Positions 17,246 to 27,057 are shown, counted from the stretch's first letter. The stretch is DNA of 62,390 nt from Rhodocytophaga aerolata (GCF_030503435.1 NZ_JAUKPO010000039.1:1-62390), one strand, 5' to 3'. Program-made: numbers and translations. The notes: generated from the letters alone by a model not told the origin.

Positions 17246-20227
17246 ATGAAAAAGTTTTTCTCCGTACTTGGGCTGTTGTGCTGTTATCACTGGATGTATG
17301 CCCAAACACCCGCCAGCACATCTGTGCCGCCTTCCCAGGTGACAGCCAGCCTGGCCAGTGTGGCCAAAGGGCGCATCAGCGGCACCGTAACAGATGCTGC
17401 CAGCAATGAACCTGTTCCCTTTGCCACAGCAGCCTTGATACCGGCAGGCAGCAAAACACCGCTGGATGGAGCCGTAGCCGATGAGAATGGTAAATTCACG
17501 ATCAGCAAAGTAGCTGCCGGAGAATACAAACTGGCTATTTCTTTTTTAGGCTATGAAGAAAAGATACTCGATAACATAACGGTTTCCGATAGCAAAGGAG
17601 AGGTTAATCTAGGCACCATCCAACTAAACCCAACGGTGCAGGAGCTGAAAGAAATTACGGTACAAGGACAGAAGAATCTGATTGAAGAAAAAGTAGACCG
17701 AATGGTGTACAATGCAGAAAATGATGCTACTAACCGCGGCGGCGATGCGGCGGATGTACTGCGGAAAGTGCCCATGCTTTCAGTAGACCTGGATGGCAAT
17801 CTATCTATGCGGGGTAGCCAGAATATACGGGTGCTGATCAACAATAAACCTTCTACGATTACAGCCGGAAGCGTAGCCGATGCCCTGAAACAAATACCGG
17901 CAGATATGATTAAATCCGTAGAGGTGATTACTTCACCTTCAGCCAAATATGATGCAGAAGGCTCCGGCGGAATTATCAATATCATTACCAAAAAGAATAC
18001 CCTGGAAGGCTTTTCCCTCAATACCGATATAAGTGCCGGCACGCGTGGGTCTAACCTGGGTCTGAATGGCAGTTACCGCAAAGGGAAAATGGGCTTTTCG
18101 CTGGGAGGCTTTGGCCGTTCTGGATACAACATCTTAGGCAGCTTTGAGAACAAACAATCTACCCTGGATTCGCTGGGAAACACGGTTTTATCCTTGCAGC
18201 AAGCCGATACCCAGAATAAGATGCTGATGGGCAGATATACCTTGGGCTGGGATTATGACATCAACAAGAACAATTACATGAATGCCTCTGTTCAACTGGG
18301 TACCTTTAATATGAATATGCTGCAGGATAATTTGCAAACCCAAACCTTTGTCAATGGCAACTTTTTGAACAGTAGCTTGCGGAATGTTGATATGGCGAAC
18401 TTGTCGGCTACATTCGACGCGAACTTGAATTATACCCACACATTCTCAAAGCCGGGGCAGGAGTTTAGTATTCTCACCCAATACAGCCGCAACAACCAGA
18501 CAAACAATTTTATCAATACGATACTTAATGAGGAACTGACTACCGAAAGCCAGCTGAAAAACATAAACGAAAGTTATAATCAGGAGGTAACCGTTGAGCT
18601 GAACTACCAGACACCCATTGGTAAAAATCAGCTGCTGGAAGTAGGCGGAAAAGACATTATGCGGAAAGTAATCAGTGATTTTACCTACTATACTGCCGAA
18701 GGGGAGAATGGGGAATTTGTACCTGTCAATAACAACAGCCTAACTAATGTATTCAATTACAATCAGAACATTATGGCGGGATATCTGTCGTATACCTGGT
18801 CGTTCTTGAAAGATTACAGCCTGAAGGCAGGTACCCGGTATGAATACACGACTATTACGGCAGATTTGGAGAATGAAACTGAGGGCTTTAAAATTCCTTC
18901 GTATGGCGTACTGGTGCCTAGTATTAATTTATCTAAAAAGCTGAAAAATGGCAATACCCTGAAGGCTGCCTACAACCGGCGAATTCAGCGTCCATCCTTA
19001 CAGTTCTTAAACCCCAATATTCAAGCCTCGAACCCATTAAATATAACAGTCGGCAATCCCGATCTGAATCCGGAATACACCAACAATTTCGAGCTTTCCT
19101 ATGGCACTTTTATCAAGAGTACATCCTTAAATTTCTCTGCCTTTGCCCGCAATACAACAGGGTCTATCCAGAGTATACGCGATGTGCTGGAGGGAGACAT
19201 TATCCGCACAACCTACCAGAATATCGGCAGCGAAAATGCCTATGGCATGAGTGTATTTGCTAATGTCAATCTTTCTAATAAATTTTCGCTGAACGGAGGA
19301 ACCGATGTGTACTATGCCATGCAAGCCAACAATGTAGCAGATCCACTGTATAATGCCAGCAACCAAGGGTTAGTGTATAGCTTGCGGGGATTTGGCAACT
19401 ACAATTTATCCAATGGCTGGGGGCTGCAATTGTTTGGCTTCTACCGCGGACGGCAAGTCCAGTTACAAGGTTACCGGGGCGGGTTTGGTATTTATAGTTT
19501 AAGCGTGAAAAAAGACTTTGCCAATAAGAAGGGAAGTATTGGTTTTGGAGCAGAAAATTTCCTGACGTCTGCTATCAAAATGCATAGTGAACTTAACTCT
19601 CCGGTACTGGATCAATCAAGCACCAACGTTATGCGCAATATGAGCTTTAAGGTGAACCTAAGCTACCGCATCGGAAAAATGAATGTGGGCACACCAAAAC
19701 GCCGCAAGTCCGTAAACAATGATGATCTGAAAGGTGGCGAAAGCAACGCAGGACAAGAGACCAGCTCTGCACCTATGGGAGGGGGTACCCAGCCACAAAG
19801 TTCCAGAAGCGGACAGGGGCAAATGCCTGCCAGTGGCTCACCTGCTTCTCCAGGTACACTGCCCAAGGCTACGTCGCTGGCAAACGTGGGTACATCTGCT
19901 AAGGGAACTGGCCTTTCCACCGACAGTACACAAGCAGGCCAGATAGATTCAGCTGCGATTACAGGAAAATGGACAGGTAAGCTAGCAATGTTCGATGCCA
20001 CCCTGAACCTGAAGGCGGAAGCAGCTATGCTAACTGGAACCATGTCAACGCCAATGGGTGAAATGGCTATTACAAACGGTAAAATTAACGGAAGTGCTTT
20101 CTCTTTTACACTCTCTGTTAATGGAAATGAACTAAGGCATGAAGGAACCGTGGAAAACGGCAGGATGCTTCTATCTACTGAACTCGAAGGAAATCTTATC
20201 AAGGGAAGTTTTACAAAAACTAATTAA
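17246..20227 (+). CDS. Outer-membrane beta-barrel protein (PF14905 type) with extra C-terminal domain
   Basis: 993 aa. A signal peptide (1-20) is followed by a carboxypeptidase-regulatory-like domain (about 42-130; GRISGTVTDAASNEPVPFA), a TonB-receptor plug-like domain (about 130-240; the segment with KVPMLSVDLDGNLSMRG and IINIITKK) and an outer-membrane beta-barrel of the OMP_b-brl_3 type to about 815. Then comes a Ser/Gly/Pro/Gln-rich linker (about 830-903) and a compact beta-rich domain (904-993; ITGKWTGKLAMFDATLNL, then GEMAITNGKINGSAFSF). The barrel is probably an importer or surface-assembly protein; the substrate is unknown. The barrel normally ends this family, so the appended domain is unusual. 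It stands alone, followed by a terminator at 20326-20354. Confidence 0.9.
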   Translation: MKKFFSVLGLLCCYHWMYAQTPASTSVPPSQVTASLASVAKGRISGTVTDAASNEPVPFATAALIPAGSKTPLDGAVADENGKFTISKVAAGEYKLAISFLGYEEKILDNITVSDSKGEVNLGTIQLNPTVQELKEITVQGQKNLIEEKVDRMVYNAENDATNRGGDAADVLRKVPMLSVDLDGNLSMRGSQNIRVLINNKPSTITAGSVADALKQIPADMIKSVEVITSPSAKYDAEGSGGIINIITKKNTLEGFSLNTDISAGTRGSNLGLNGSYRKGKMGFSLGGFGRSGYNILGSFENKQSTLDSLGNTVLSLQQADTQNKMLMGRYTLGWDYDINKNNYMNASVQLGTFNMNMLQDNLQTQTFVNGNFLNSSLRNVDMANLSATFDANLNYTHTFSKPGQEFSILTQYSRNNQTNNFINTILNEELTTESQLKNINESYNQEVTVELNYQTPIGKNQLLEVGGKDIMRKVISDFTYYTAEGENGEFVPVNNNSLTNVFNYNQNIMAGYLSYTWSFLKDYSLKAGTRYEYTTITADLENETEGFKIPSYGVLVPSINLSKKLKNGNTLKAAYNRRIQRPSLQFLNPNIQASNPLNITVGNPDLNPEYTNNFELSYGTFIKSTSLNFSAFARNTTGSIQSIRDVLEGDIIRTTYQNIGSENAYGMSVFANVNLSNKFSLNGGTDVYYAMQANNVADPLYNASNQGLVYSLRGFGNYNLSNGWGLQLFGFYRGRQVQLQGYRGGFGIYSLSVKKDFANKKGSIGFGAENFLTSAIKMHSELNSPVLDQSSTNVMRNMSFKVNLSYRIGKMNVGTPKRRKSVNNDDLKGGESNAGQETSSAPMGGGTQPQSSRSGQGQMPASGSPASPGTLPKATSLANVGTSAKGTGLSTDSTQAGQIDSAAITGKWTGKLAMFDATLNLKAEAAMLTGTMSTPMGEMAITNGKINGSAFSFTLSVNGNELRHEGTVENGRMLLSTELEGNLIKGSFTKTN

Positions 20228-20580
20228 GGGTGATATAGCTACCTAAAATTGCAGATAATGAATATACTGAGCTAATTCGTATACCACATAGGCTCTTCTA
20301 AAAATAACGTAATTGATTTAAGAACAAAAAACCTTCCTGCTGGGAAGGTTTTTTATTTGGTAAGTCCTACCTTCAACAAACATAAAATGGTATAGCCAGG
20401 CAGAATTGTTCCTAGTATCCGGGTGTAGAAGGTAGGTACTGTTGCTCTTTTTTTGTAGTATTACCCATCCGTGAACACGCAAGCAGTTTGTAAAAGGTTA
20501 GCTGTTTTATAAATCAATGATGTAGTCAATCGTCCGTACATACGTTTTTCGCATTTGACAAAAAAACACCCTAATTACTT
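20228..20580. other. Intergenic region with terminator
   Basis: Holds the terminator at 20326-20354 and then AT-rich sequence upstream of the DUF1080 gene that presumably contains its promoter. No gene or clear operator seen. Confidence 0.5.
20326..20354. terminator. Bidirectional intrinsic terminator
   Basis: 7-bp stem ACCTTCC (20331-20337) and GGAAGGT (20343-20349), flanked by an A-run upstream and a T-run downstream. It terminates the outer-membrane protein transcript. Confidence 0.85.
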
Positions 20581-21285
20581 ATGACAATTTCTCTAAAAAA
20601 CATCCTTACCCTCTGGCTTATAATCTGCCTGTTTAGTTGCCAGACGCCTTTGTTGGCGCAGACCAAGAGCTTATTTAATGGAAAAGACTTAACCGGCTGG
20701 CATGTAGATGTTCCGCAAATGGACAACGATGCTGCAATAAAAAGTCCCTTTATTATCCGCAACGGCTTGCTTGTGAGCCTGGGTACGCCAGGTGGCCATT
20801 TAATTACTGATGCCATTTACCAGAACTACCGGCTGGAAGTGGAGTACCGATTTGCAGCCAAGCCTGGCAATTGTGGCATACTGGTACATGCTTCCACACC
20901 CAGGGCCCTTTACAAAATGTTTCCCAAATCCATTGAAGTACAGCTGATGCACGAAAATGCGGGTGATTTCTGGTGCATTGCCGAAGATATTAAAGTGCCG
21001 GATATGGAGAAGCGCAGAGGAGATAAGGCTCAGTGGGGAACTACCGAAGACAAGCTACGCCGCATTATCAACCTGACAGATGGCTCTGAAAAACCACTGG
21101 GGGAATGGAACCGTATTATAATTGAATGCCTGGGCCGGTCAGTAAAAGTATGGGTAAACGGCGATCTGGTAAACCATGGCTTTGATTGCACCTCCCAGAA
21201 AGGACAGATTGCCTTACAAGCCGAAGGTTCCGAAGTAGAATTTCGAAAAGTGCAACTAACCCCTATCACACAACTCACCCAATAG
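20581..21285 (+). CDS. DUF1080 lipoprotein (3-keto-disaccharide hydrolase family, PF06439)
   Basis: 234 aa. The N-terminal signal has a lipobox-like LFSC at about residue 20, so the protein is probably a lipoprotein. The DUF1080 concanavalin-like fold begins at SLFNGKDLTGWH (about 31-42) and continues through YRLEVEYRF and CGILVHA to the 'WNRIIIECLG...VKVWVNGDLV' signature. Characterised relatives act on 3-keto-glycosides in the periplasm. It precedes the M1 aminopeptidase gene by 20 bp, so the two are likely co-transcribed, although a functional link between sugar and peptide hydrolysis is not obvious. Confidence 0.88.
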   Translation: MTISLKNILTLWLIICLFSCQTPLLAQTKSLFNGKDLTGWHVDVPQMDNDAAIKSPFIIRNGLLVSLGTPGGHLITDAIYQNYRLEVEYRFAAKPGNCGILVHASTPRALYKMFPKSIEVQLMHENAGDFWCIAEDIKVPDMEKRRGDKAQWGTTEDKLRRIINLTDGSEKPLGEWNRIIIECLGRSVKVWVNGDLVNHGFDCTSQKGQIALQAEGSEVEFRKVQLTPITQLTQ

Positions 21286-21305
21286 CTGCTAGCTCTTCCA
21301 GATAC

Positions 21306-22961
21306 ATGTTTGTAAATTTATTCCGTAAAAGTCTTTTTCTTTTATTCCTGCTTTCGGTTAGTGCCAGTATAGGCTATGCACAACAAAAAACCTATACCCG
21401 GCAAGATTCCTTGAGAGGCACGATTACCCCGGAACGTGCCTGGTGGGACCTTACCTATTATCACCTCAGTATGGAAGTCAATCCGGCGGACAGCAGCATT
21501 CGTGGGGTAAACCAGCTACAGTACAAAGTACTTACCGAACATAGCTTACTGCAGCTTGACTTGCAACCGCCCATGGAGATAAATAAAGTGCTGCAGAAAG
21601 GCAAAGAACTTACTTTCCGCAGAGAGGGCAATGTGTACTGGATTGAAATACCACAAAAGCAAACCGTTGGTTCTGTGCATGAACTTTCGCTCGTTTTTGG
21701 TGGCAAACCGCAGGTAAGTAAACGCCCTCCCTGGAGTGGAGGCATTACCTGGCAGAAAGACAGCAGGGGAAATCCGTTTATCGCCAGCAGTTGCCAGGGA
21801 GATGGGGCAAGCCTTTGGTGGCCCTGCAAAGATCATATGTATGATGAGCCGGACAGTATGCTTATCAGCGTAAAAGTGCCTAAAAACCTGATGGATGTTT
21901 CCAATGGCCGCTTACGCAAGGTAGACCGCCACAAAGACGGTAGTAAAACCTTTCACTGGTTTGTATCGAATCCAATTAACAATTACGGCGTGAATATTAA
22001 TATTGGAGATTATGTGCAGTTTTCAGAAAAATACAGTGGTGAGAAAGGACAGCTGGATTGCACCTATTATGTGCTTCGGGATAACCTGGCGAAAGCCAAG
22101 GAGCAGTTTAAAGAAGCGAAACGCATGTTGGCAGCCTTTGAACACTGGTTTGGTCCGTATCCATTTTACGAAGATGGCTATAAACTGGTAGAAGCTCCTT
22201 ACCTGGGTATGGAACATCAAAGTTCGGTTACGTATGGAAATGGTTATCAGAATGGCTACTTGGGCAGAGACTTAAGCCAGACCGGTTATGGATTAAAATT
22301 TGATTTTATCATTGTGCACGAATCTGGCCATGAGTGGTTTGCCAATAATATTACCTACCGGGACGTAGCCGACATGTGGATACATGAAAGTTTTACGGCA
22401 TACTCCGAGAATTTATTTCTCGATTATCACTTCAGCAAGGAAGCAAGTGCAGCCTATGTTCTGGGCACCAGATCCAATATTTTGAATGACCGGCCCATTA
22501 TCGGCGACTATGGTGTGAATAAATCCGGCTCTGGAGATATGTACTACAAAGGAGCCAACATGCTGCACACCCTGCGGCAAATAGTGAACGACGATAAAAA
22601 ATGGCGTGAAATTTTACGGGGCATGAATCAGGCGTTCTATCATCAGACAGTTACCAGTGAACAAATCGAGAATTATCTTAGTAAAGCGGTAGGCCGGGAG
22701 CTTACGCCTTTCTTTACTCAATACCTGCGGACCGTACAAATTCCTGCGCTGGAATACCGGTTAATGGATAATAAACTCTATTACCGCTGGGGCTCTTGCG
22801 TAGAAGGCTTTGCTATACCAGTACGGGTTTGGCTCAACAAGAGAGAACAGTGGCTGGAGCCAACCAAAGCATGGCAGTCACTAACCGACTTACCAGCCAA
22901 TACGTCAATGGAAGTAGATCCGAATTTTTATGTGATTCCTTTTAATCTCACCACCAACTAA
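21306..22961 (+). CDS. M1 family metallo-aminopeptidase, exported
   Basis: 551 aa with a signal peptide (about 1-24). The M1 zinc site is complete: HESGH (H338, E339, H342) with the third ligand E361 in the downstream IHESFTAY. The exopeptidase GAMEN motif appears as the variant GMEHQ just upstream. An N-terminal beta-sheet domain precedes the catalytic thermolysin-like domain; the long C-terminal helical domain of aminopeptidase N is absent, giving the short form common in Bacteroidota. It probably trims peptides in the periplasm. I chose the ATG at 21306, where the signal peptide begins; the frame is open to 21186, but that part overlaps the DUF1080 gene. Confidence 0.9.
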   Translation: MFVNLFRKSLFLLFLLSVSASIGYAQQKTYTRQDSLRGTITPERAWWDLTYYHLSMEVNPADSSIRGVNQLQYKVLTEHSLLQLDLQPPMEINKVLQKGKELTFRREGNVYWIEIPQKQTVGSVHELSLVFGGKPQVSKRPPWSGGITWQKDSRGNPFIASSCQGDGASLWWPCKDHMYDEPDSMLISVKVPKNLMDVSNGRLRKVDRHKDGSKTFHWFVSNPINNYGVNINIGDYVQFSEKYSGEKGQLDCTYYVLRDNLAKAKEQFKEAKRMLAAFEHWFGPYPFYEDGYKLVEAPYLGMEHQSSVTYGNGYQNGYLGRDLSQTGYGLKFDFIIVHESGHEWFANNITYRDVADMWIHESFTAYSENLFLDYHFSKEASAAYVLGTRSNILNDRPIIGDYGVNKSGSGDMYYKGANMLHTLRQIVNDDKKWREILRGMNQAFYHQTVTSEQIENYLSKAVGRELTPFFTQYLRTVQIPALEYRLMDNKLYYRWGSCVEGFAIPVRVWLNKREQWLEPTKAWQSLTDLPANTSMEVDPNFYVIPFNLTTN

Positions 22962-23119
22962 ACGCAACCCACGCTTTCCCATTAGCAAGATATAAGTACC
23001 AGATTTCAACACATAAAAGAAAAGATAAGCATTCCCTAGGATACAAACCGGGAGTTTGTGGCCAAGTTTGTTATTGTGTTTCCCGATGCCTACCTCCATC
23101 CTTCAGGGCATGTCAGGTG

Positions 23120-23198
23120 AAACTTTTAGAATTTTAATTCGAGGATTTGTTTCAATTGCCCTCTTTTTCTGCTAAATTATGATACATTCTAAAAGTTT
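23120..23198. repeat. 13-bp inverted repeat in the leader of the 23221 gene
   Basis: AAACTTTTAGAAT at 23120-23132 and its exact reverse complement at 23186-23198, 53 nt apart, ending 22 bp before the ATG at 23221. It could be a regulator-binding pair or an RNA stem. Confidence 0.5.
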
Positions 23199-23220
23199 TA
23201 TCACTTAAAAGATCAAACCT

Positions 23221-23937
23221 ATGTTACAGTTGGATTTACGCAAAGAGCTGGAAGCTACCAGAGCAGTTTCCGTTCTACCAACAGAGGTGTCAACTATGGA
23301 TGAGGCTATCGAAGGGCTGCTAGAGCATGCAAATGTTGATACGTATTTAATGGGGCAAAAGCGGCTGGAGAAACGCCGGCACCTCTTACAAACCGCCTAT
23401 ACTGAAGAGCAAATACGGGCGATTTGTATTAAATACCGCTTGCGTTGTTTACCGGTAGACATGTTTAAAGGCCGTATGGATGAGCAGGTACCTCAGAAAA
23501 AATCGGCTTTTGAGTTGAATTATACAGAAGCAATGCAGGAAGAAGTGCAGCAGGAGGAGTACCGCCTTCTGGCTCCCAGTGAAATGTTCCGGCTGACTAC
23601 TGTCGACCGGGACCCGCTGTTACTCTATAGATATATCTTTAATGGCACCTATTACTATCAGCTAGTGCACCAGTGGGGAGGCGATTTAAGTAAATGGCGG
23701 GCAGTAATCCATTTTCCGTTACGTTCGGCTAAACATCTGGTGAGCTGCTGCTTACTTTTCTGGCTGGTAATTATGCTGGCGATGTCTGCCAATATTGGCA
23801 TCAGTATCCTGGCTAACGTATCGGTAACAGCTATTTTGCTCTCCTCTCTTACCATTTTTTCAGCATCCATGTTTAAGTCTGATGACGGAAGCTACCAAAC
23901 TTCCGATAAACAATGGAACTCTGAATTTGAATGGTAA
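23221..23937 (+). CDS. Hypothetical protein with C-terminal membrane hairpin
   Basis: 238 aa. The N-terminal two-thirds is soluble and charged (a DEAIEGLLEHA helix, a KRLEKRRHLLQ helix). Then come two adjacent hydrophobic helices (about 172-195 and 198-216) and a short polar tail rich in Asp, Ser and Trp. The architecture suggests a cytosolic domain anchored by a membrane hairpin. I do not recognise the family and assign no function. It is a single gene with a strong terminator. Confidence 0.7.
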   Translation: MLQLDLRKELEATRAVSVLPTEVSTMDEAIEGLLEHANVDTYLMGQKRLEKRRHLLQTAYTEEQIRAICIKYRLRCLPVDMFKGRMDEQVPQKKSAFELNYTEAMQEEVQQEEYRLLAPSEMFRLTTVDRDPLLLYRYIFNGTYYYQLVHQWGGDLSKWRAVIHFPLRSAKHLVSCCLLFWLVIMLAMSANIGISILANVSVTAILLSSLTIFSASMFKSDDGSYQTSDKQWNSEFEW

Positions 23938-23983
23938 TACTGAAGTTCATGTACGTTTACTTTTTATATGAAATGCCAGAAGT

Positions 23984-24021
23984 AAAAAAGCGGCACTAGG
24001 TTTTCCTAGTGCCGCTTTTTT
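23984..24021. terminator. Strong bidirectional terminator between convergent genes
   Basis: 12-bp perfect stem AGCGGCACTAGG (23989-24000) with CCTAGTGCCGCT (24005-24016), loop TTTT, with A-run and T-run flanks. It ends both the 23221 gene and the permease operon. Confidence 0.92.
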
Positions 24022-24041
24022 ATCAATACTTTACCGGTCTG

Positions 24042-26702
24042 TTATTCATTCCGCAATGAATCTACTGGATTTACCAAGGCTGCTTTAATGGCTTGAAAAC
24101 TAACGGTAACTAAAGCAATCAGCAACACGGCCACACTTACAGAGGCAAACAGCCAGGGGCTCAGGCGAATGCTGTACTCAAAATTTTGCAGCCAGCTCTG
24201 CATGGCCCACCACGCCAGCGGCCAGGCAATCAGGTTTGCTAACAACACGAGTTTGAGAAATTCTTTAGAAAGCAAAGCTACAAGTGTAGGTACCGAAGCT
24301 CCTAATACTTTGCGGATACCCATTTCTTTGGTCCGTTGCTGGGCAGTAAAGGTAGCCAGGCCAAACAAACCCAGGCAGGCAACCAGTATGGTAAGTCCGG
24401 CAAAAATTCCCAGAAACTTTCCAATTTTCTGCTCCGATACATACGTGTCTTCCACCCGCTGGTCCATAAACGAATAGACGAAAGGTTCATCAGGCGTTAA
24501 GGCCGTCCACTGAGTTTTCATGGAAGCCAGTAAATCTTTGGTGTCAGCTGTTTTTACTTTGACAATCATGGTTCCGGAATTCGGGCTTAGTACCATAACC
24601 AGTGGAGAAATGCGTTCGTGCAGCGACCGGAAGTGAAAATCCTTAACAATGCCCACTATGCGGTATGTCTTCTTCTCGCCTTCATTGGTAGAGCGGGTAA
24701 TTGTCCGGTCCAGGGAATCGTTTCCCCAGCCCAGGGCTCTGGCAGCAGTCTCATTCAAAATTGCTGCGGAAGAATCGGTAGCCATTTGCGGTGAAAAATT
24801 CCGTCCGGCTATCAACTGCATACCCAGGGTAGGCATATACTGGTCGTCTACATCGTAGCGGATAGCTTTTATTTGTTGTGCAGGATCATCATCCGGGTAG
24901 ATAAAAAAGTTGTTATTGTTCGATGGGCCAGCCGGCAGATACCCCGACCTACTTACCCGGAGCACGCGGGGATCTTGCAGGAGCTGTTGACGGAACACTT
25001 CCTCTTGCTTACCCAACACCCAGGTTTCCCCCAGAATCAGCACTTGCTCTTTGTTATACCCTAAATCTTTACTTTGGATGTAACGCAACTGCTGATAAAC
25101 TACCAGCGTGCCAGCCATTAAAGCAATCGAAATACAAAACTGAACTACTACTAATCCACTGCGTATCCCTATACTTTTATTACCAGTAGCAAGGGTATTC
25201 TTTAGTACCGTAATTGGCTTGAAGGATGAAAGGAAAAAGGCCGGATAACTGCCTGCCAGTAAACCTACCAGCAAACCAAAAAGTAACAAGCCGGGCAACA
25301 ATGTAAGGGCACCACTGCTAGTAAACGCAACCGACTGGCCAGTCAGGCTATTGAACAGGGGGAGTGCTAATACAACCAGCACAACTGCTATTAACAACGA
25401 AATACTTGTGAGTAAAATAGATTCCATCAGAAACTGCTGTATTAACTGGCCTTTTACTGAACCTACCACTTTGCGGATGCCTACTTCCCGCGCGCGTTTG
25501 GAAGCCCCGGCTGTAGAAAGATTCATAAAATTAAAACAGGCAATCAGGAGCATAAACAAGGCGATGGCGCTGAAGATATAGACGTGTTGTGTGTTGCCTC
25601 TGGGCCCCAGGTCGTACATGAAGTCGGAATGTAAGTAGATGTCTGTTAACGGTTGCAGAAACAATCCCAGATGGTTTCCTTTTTCTTCAAACTGGCTATA
25701 GTTCATTCCAAAGGCTTGTTGTAGTTGCGGACTCATGTATTTTTCAACCACTTGCGGCAGTTTTCTTTCCAGTTGCCTGGGGTCATAGCCGGGAGGCAAC
25801 ACCAGGTATGTATAAAATTCGGAGGTCATCCAGGAGGCAGATTTCGCTTCCGGCAGGCTAGTCATGGAAGCAAATACATCTATATGGAAATGGGAATTGT
25901 CTGGGATATTGGCGATGACACCGGTTACTTTGCAGGTAGCCTTAAAATCTTTAAACGTAAGTATTTTTCCAATGGGGTTTTCATTTCCAAAAAATTTGTG
26001 AGCCGTAGATTGGGAAATAACCACTGTGTTGGGCTGAAGCAAGGCTGTTTTCGGGTCTCCCTGAAGAAAAGGCAGGGTAAACACCTGGAAGAAGTTGGCA
26101 TCTACAAAAGCAAAGGCATCTTCCTTAAAAGATTTATCTCCGGAGGTTATGCGGGGAGTACCGTACTGGCGCAGGCGGGTAGCCTGCTGTACTTCCGGAT
26201 AATCAGCCAGAAGCGTTTGAGCTACCGGGGGCATTACATGGGCTTCGTTTAGTTTTTCTCCTTGAACGGAACCCTTAAAAATCACCCGCACGATACGATC
26301 TGCTTTTTCGTGAAAGCGGTCGAAGCTTACCTGGTGCTGTACGTACAACATAATAATCAGGCAGGTAGCCATGCCGGTAGCCAGGCCAAAAATATTGATG
26401 GCAGAAAAAATTTTGTTGCGCTGTATGTTGCGAAAAGCAATAATAAAAAAGTTATAAAGCATATCCAAAGAAAGTAAGTTTGTGTGATGCGTTTGTTTTT
26501 TCCTGCGTTTAAAAAAATAAGGACGTACATAGTGAAAGGTGCTCAGCATAAAAGCTTTGCGGGCTTGCTTTAGCCCTGTTGCGTGTACCTGGCTTTGAAA
26601 CACTTCATGGAGGTCGCCTTGCACATCTTCCAGAATATCTTCGGGAAGAAACCATTCCAGAAAGCGGTCTGCCCACCGGGGAGGGGTAATCGGGTTGTTC
26701 AT
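24042..26702 (-). CDS. FtsX/MacB-like permease with N-terminal prefix domain
   Basis: 886 aa. A soluble prefix of about 75 residues (ILEDVQGDLHEVF motif) is followed by the first FtsX helix, a MacB-type periplasmic domain, three helices around residues 375-500, a second helix and periplasmic domain, and a final three-helix FtsX bundle near the C-terminus. This is the 'permease prefix domain' permease of Bacteroidota and Acidobacteriota. It carries no ATPase domain. Such proteins are usually regulated with a PadR partner and are thought to act in export or envelope stress; the substrate is unknown. It lies 16 bp downstream of the PadR gene in the same operon. Confidence 0.9.
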   Translation of the reverse strand: MNNPITPPRWADRFLEWFLPEDILEDVQGDLHEVFQSQVHATGLKQARKAFMLSTFHYVRPYFFKRRKKQTHHTNLLSLDMLYNFFIIAFRNIQRNKIFSAINIFGLATGMATCLIIMLYVQHQVSFDRFHEKADRIVRVIFKGSVQGEKLNEAHVMPPVAQTLLADYPEVQQATRLRQYGTPRITSGDKSFKEDAFAFVDANFFQVFTLPFLQGDPKTALLQPNTVVISQSTAHKFFGNENPIGKILTFKDFKATCKVTGVIANIPDNSHFHIDVFASMTSLPEAKSASWMTSEFYTYLVLPPGYDPRQLERKLPQVVEKYMSPQLQQAFGMNYSQFEEKGNHLGLFLQPLTDIYLHSDFMYDLGPRGNTQHVYIFSAIALFMLLIACFNFMNLSTAGASKRAREVGIRKVVGSVKGQLIQQFLMESILLTSISLLIAVVLVVLALPLFNSLTGQSVAFTSSGALTLLPGLLLFGLLVGLLAGSYPAFFLSSFKPITVLKNTLATGNKSIGIRSGLVVVQFCISIALMAGTLVVYQQLRYIQSKDLGYNKEQVLILGETWVLGKQEEVFRQQLLQDPRVLRVSRSGYLPAGPSNNNNFFIYPDDDPAQQIKAIRYDVDDQYMPTLGMQLIAGRNFSPQMATDSSAAILNETAARALGWGNDSLDRTITRSTNEGEKKTYRIVGIVKDFHFRSLHERISPLVMVLSPNSGTMIVKVKTADTKDLLASMKTQWTALTPDEPFVYSFMDQRVEDTYVSEQKIGKFLGIFAGLTILVACLGLFGLATFTAQQRTKEMGIRKVLGASVPTLVALLSKEFLKLVLLANLIAWPLAWWAMQSWLQNFEYSIRLSPWLFASVSVAVLLIALVTVSFQAIKAALVNPVDSLRNE

Positions 26703-26718
26703 AGCCTAGTCAGCTGAG

Positions 26719-27057
26719 TTAAATGCCAAATAATTGAAGTGTATTTTGTGGAATTCCTTGCCAGAGTTTAGTTCTTAGCGCCTGAATCTCCTGCAAGGCA
26801 GAGGCTCCTGCCGGTGTAAGCGTAAAAAATCGTTTTCTGCGACCACCTCTTTCCTGCGTGCTACCTCCCATGTTGGAATGCAGAAAGCCTTTTTCTTCTA
26901 GACGGTATAAGGTGGCATGTACAGCACTCATCGTAATTTTGCGGCCAGTCTGCACTTGCACCCTTTCCCAGACGGTAACCCCATACGCCTCCGGATGGCA
27001 AGAGGCTACCACCAGCAATATAACTTCTTCAAACTCTCCAAGAAACGATCTGCGCAT
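26719..27057 (-). CDS. PadR family transcriptional regulator
   Basis: 112 aa. A winged helix-turn-helix (about 1-80) carries EEVILLVVASCHPEAYGV, the recognition region AVHATLYRLEEKGFL and the wing GGSTQERGGRRKRFFTLT, with a short C-terminal dimerisation helix. It is the first gene of a two-gene operon with the prefix-domain permease, the standard pairing for these permeases. PadR proteins commonly repress their own operon in response to ligand. Two tandem palindromic sites lie further upstream (27178-27214). Confidence 0.92.
   Translation of the reverse strand: MRRSFLGEFEEVILLVVASCHPEAYGVTVWERVQVQTGRKITMSAVHATLYRLEEKGFLHSNMGGSTQERGGRRKRFFTLTPAGASALQEIQALRTKLWQGIPQNTLQLFGI

Noticed and set aside
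19663-20202. Minus-strand open frame of 179 codons
   Set aside because: Antisense shadow of the C-terminal domain of the outer-membrane protein; no motif of its own.
25725-26252. Plus-strand open frame of 175 codons
   Set aside because: Lies opposite the periplasmic domain of the permease and has no protein-like features.
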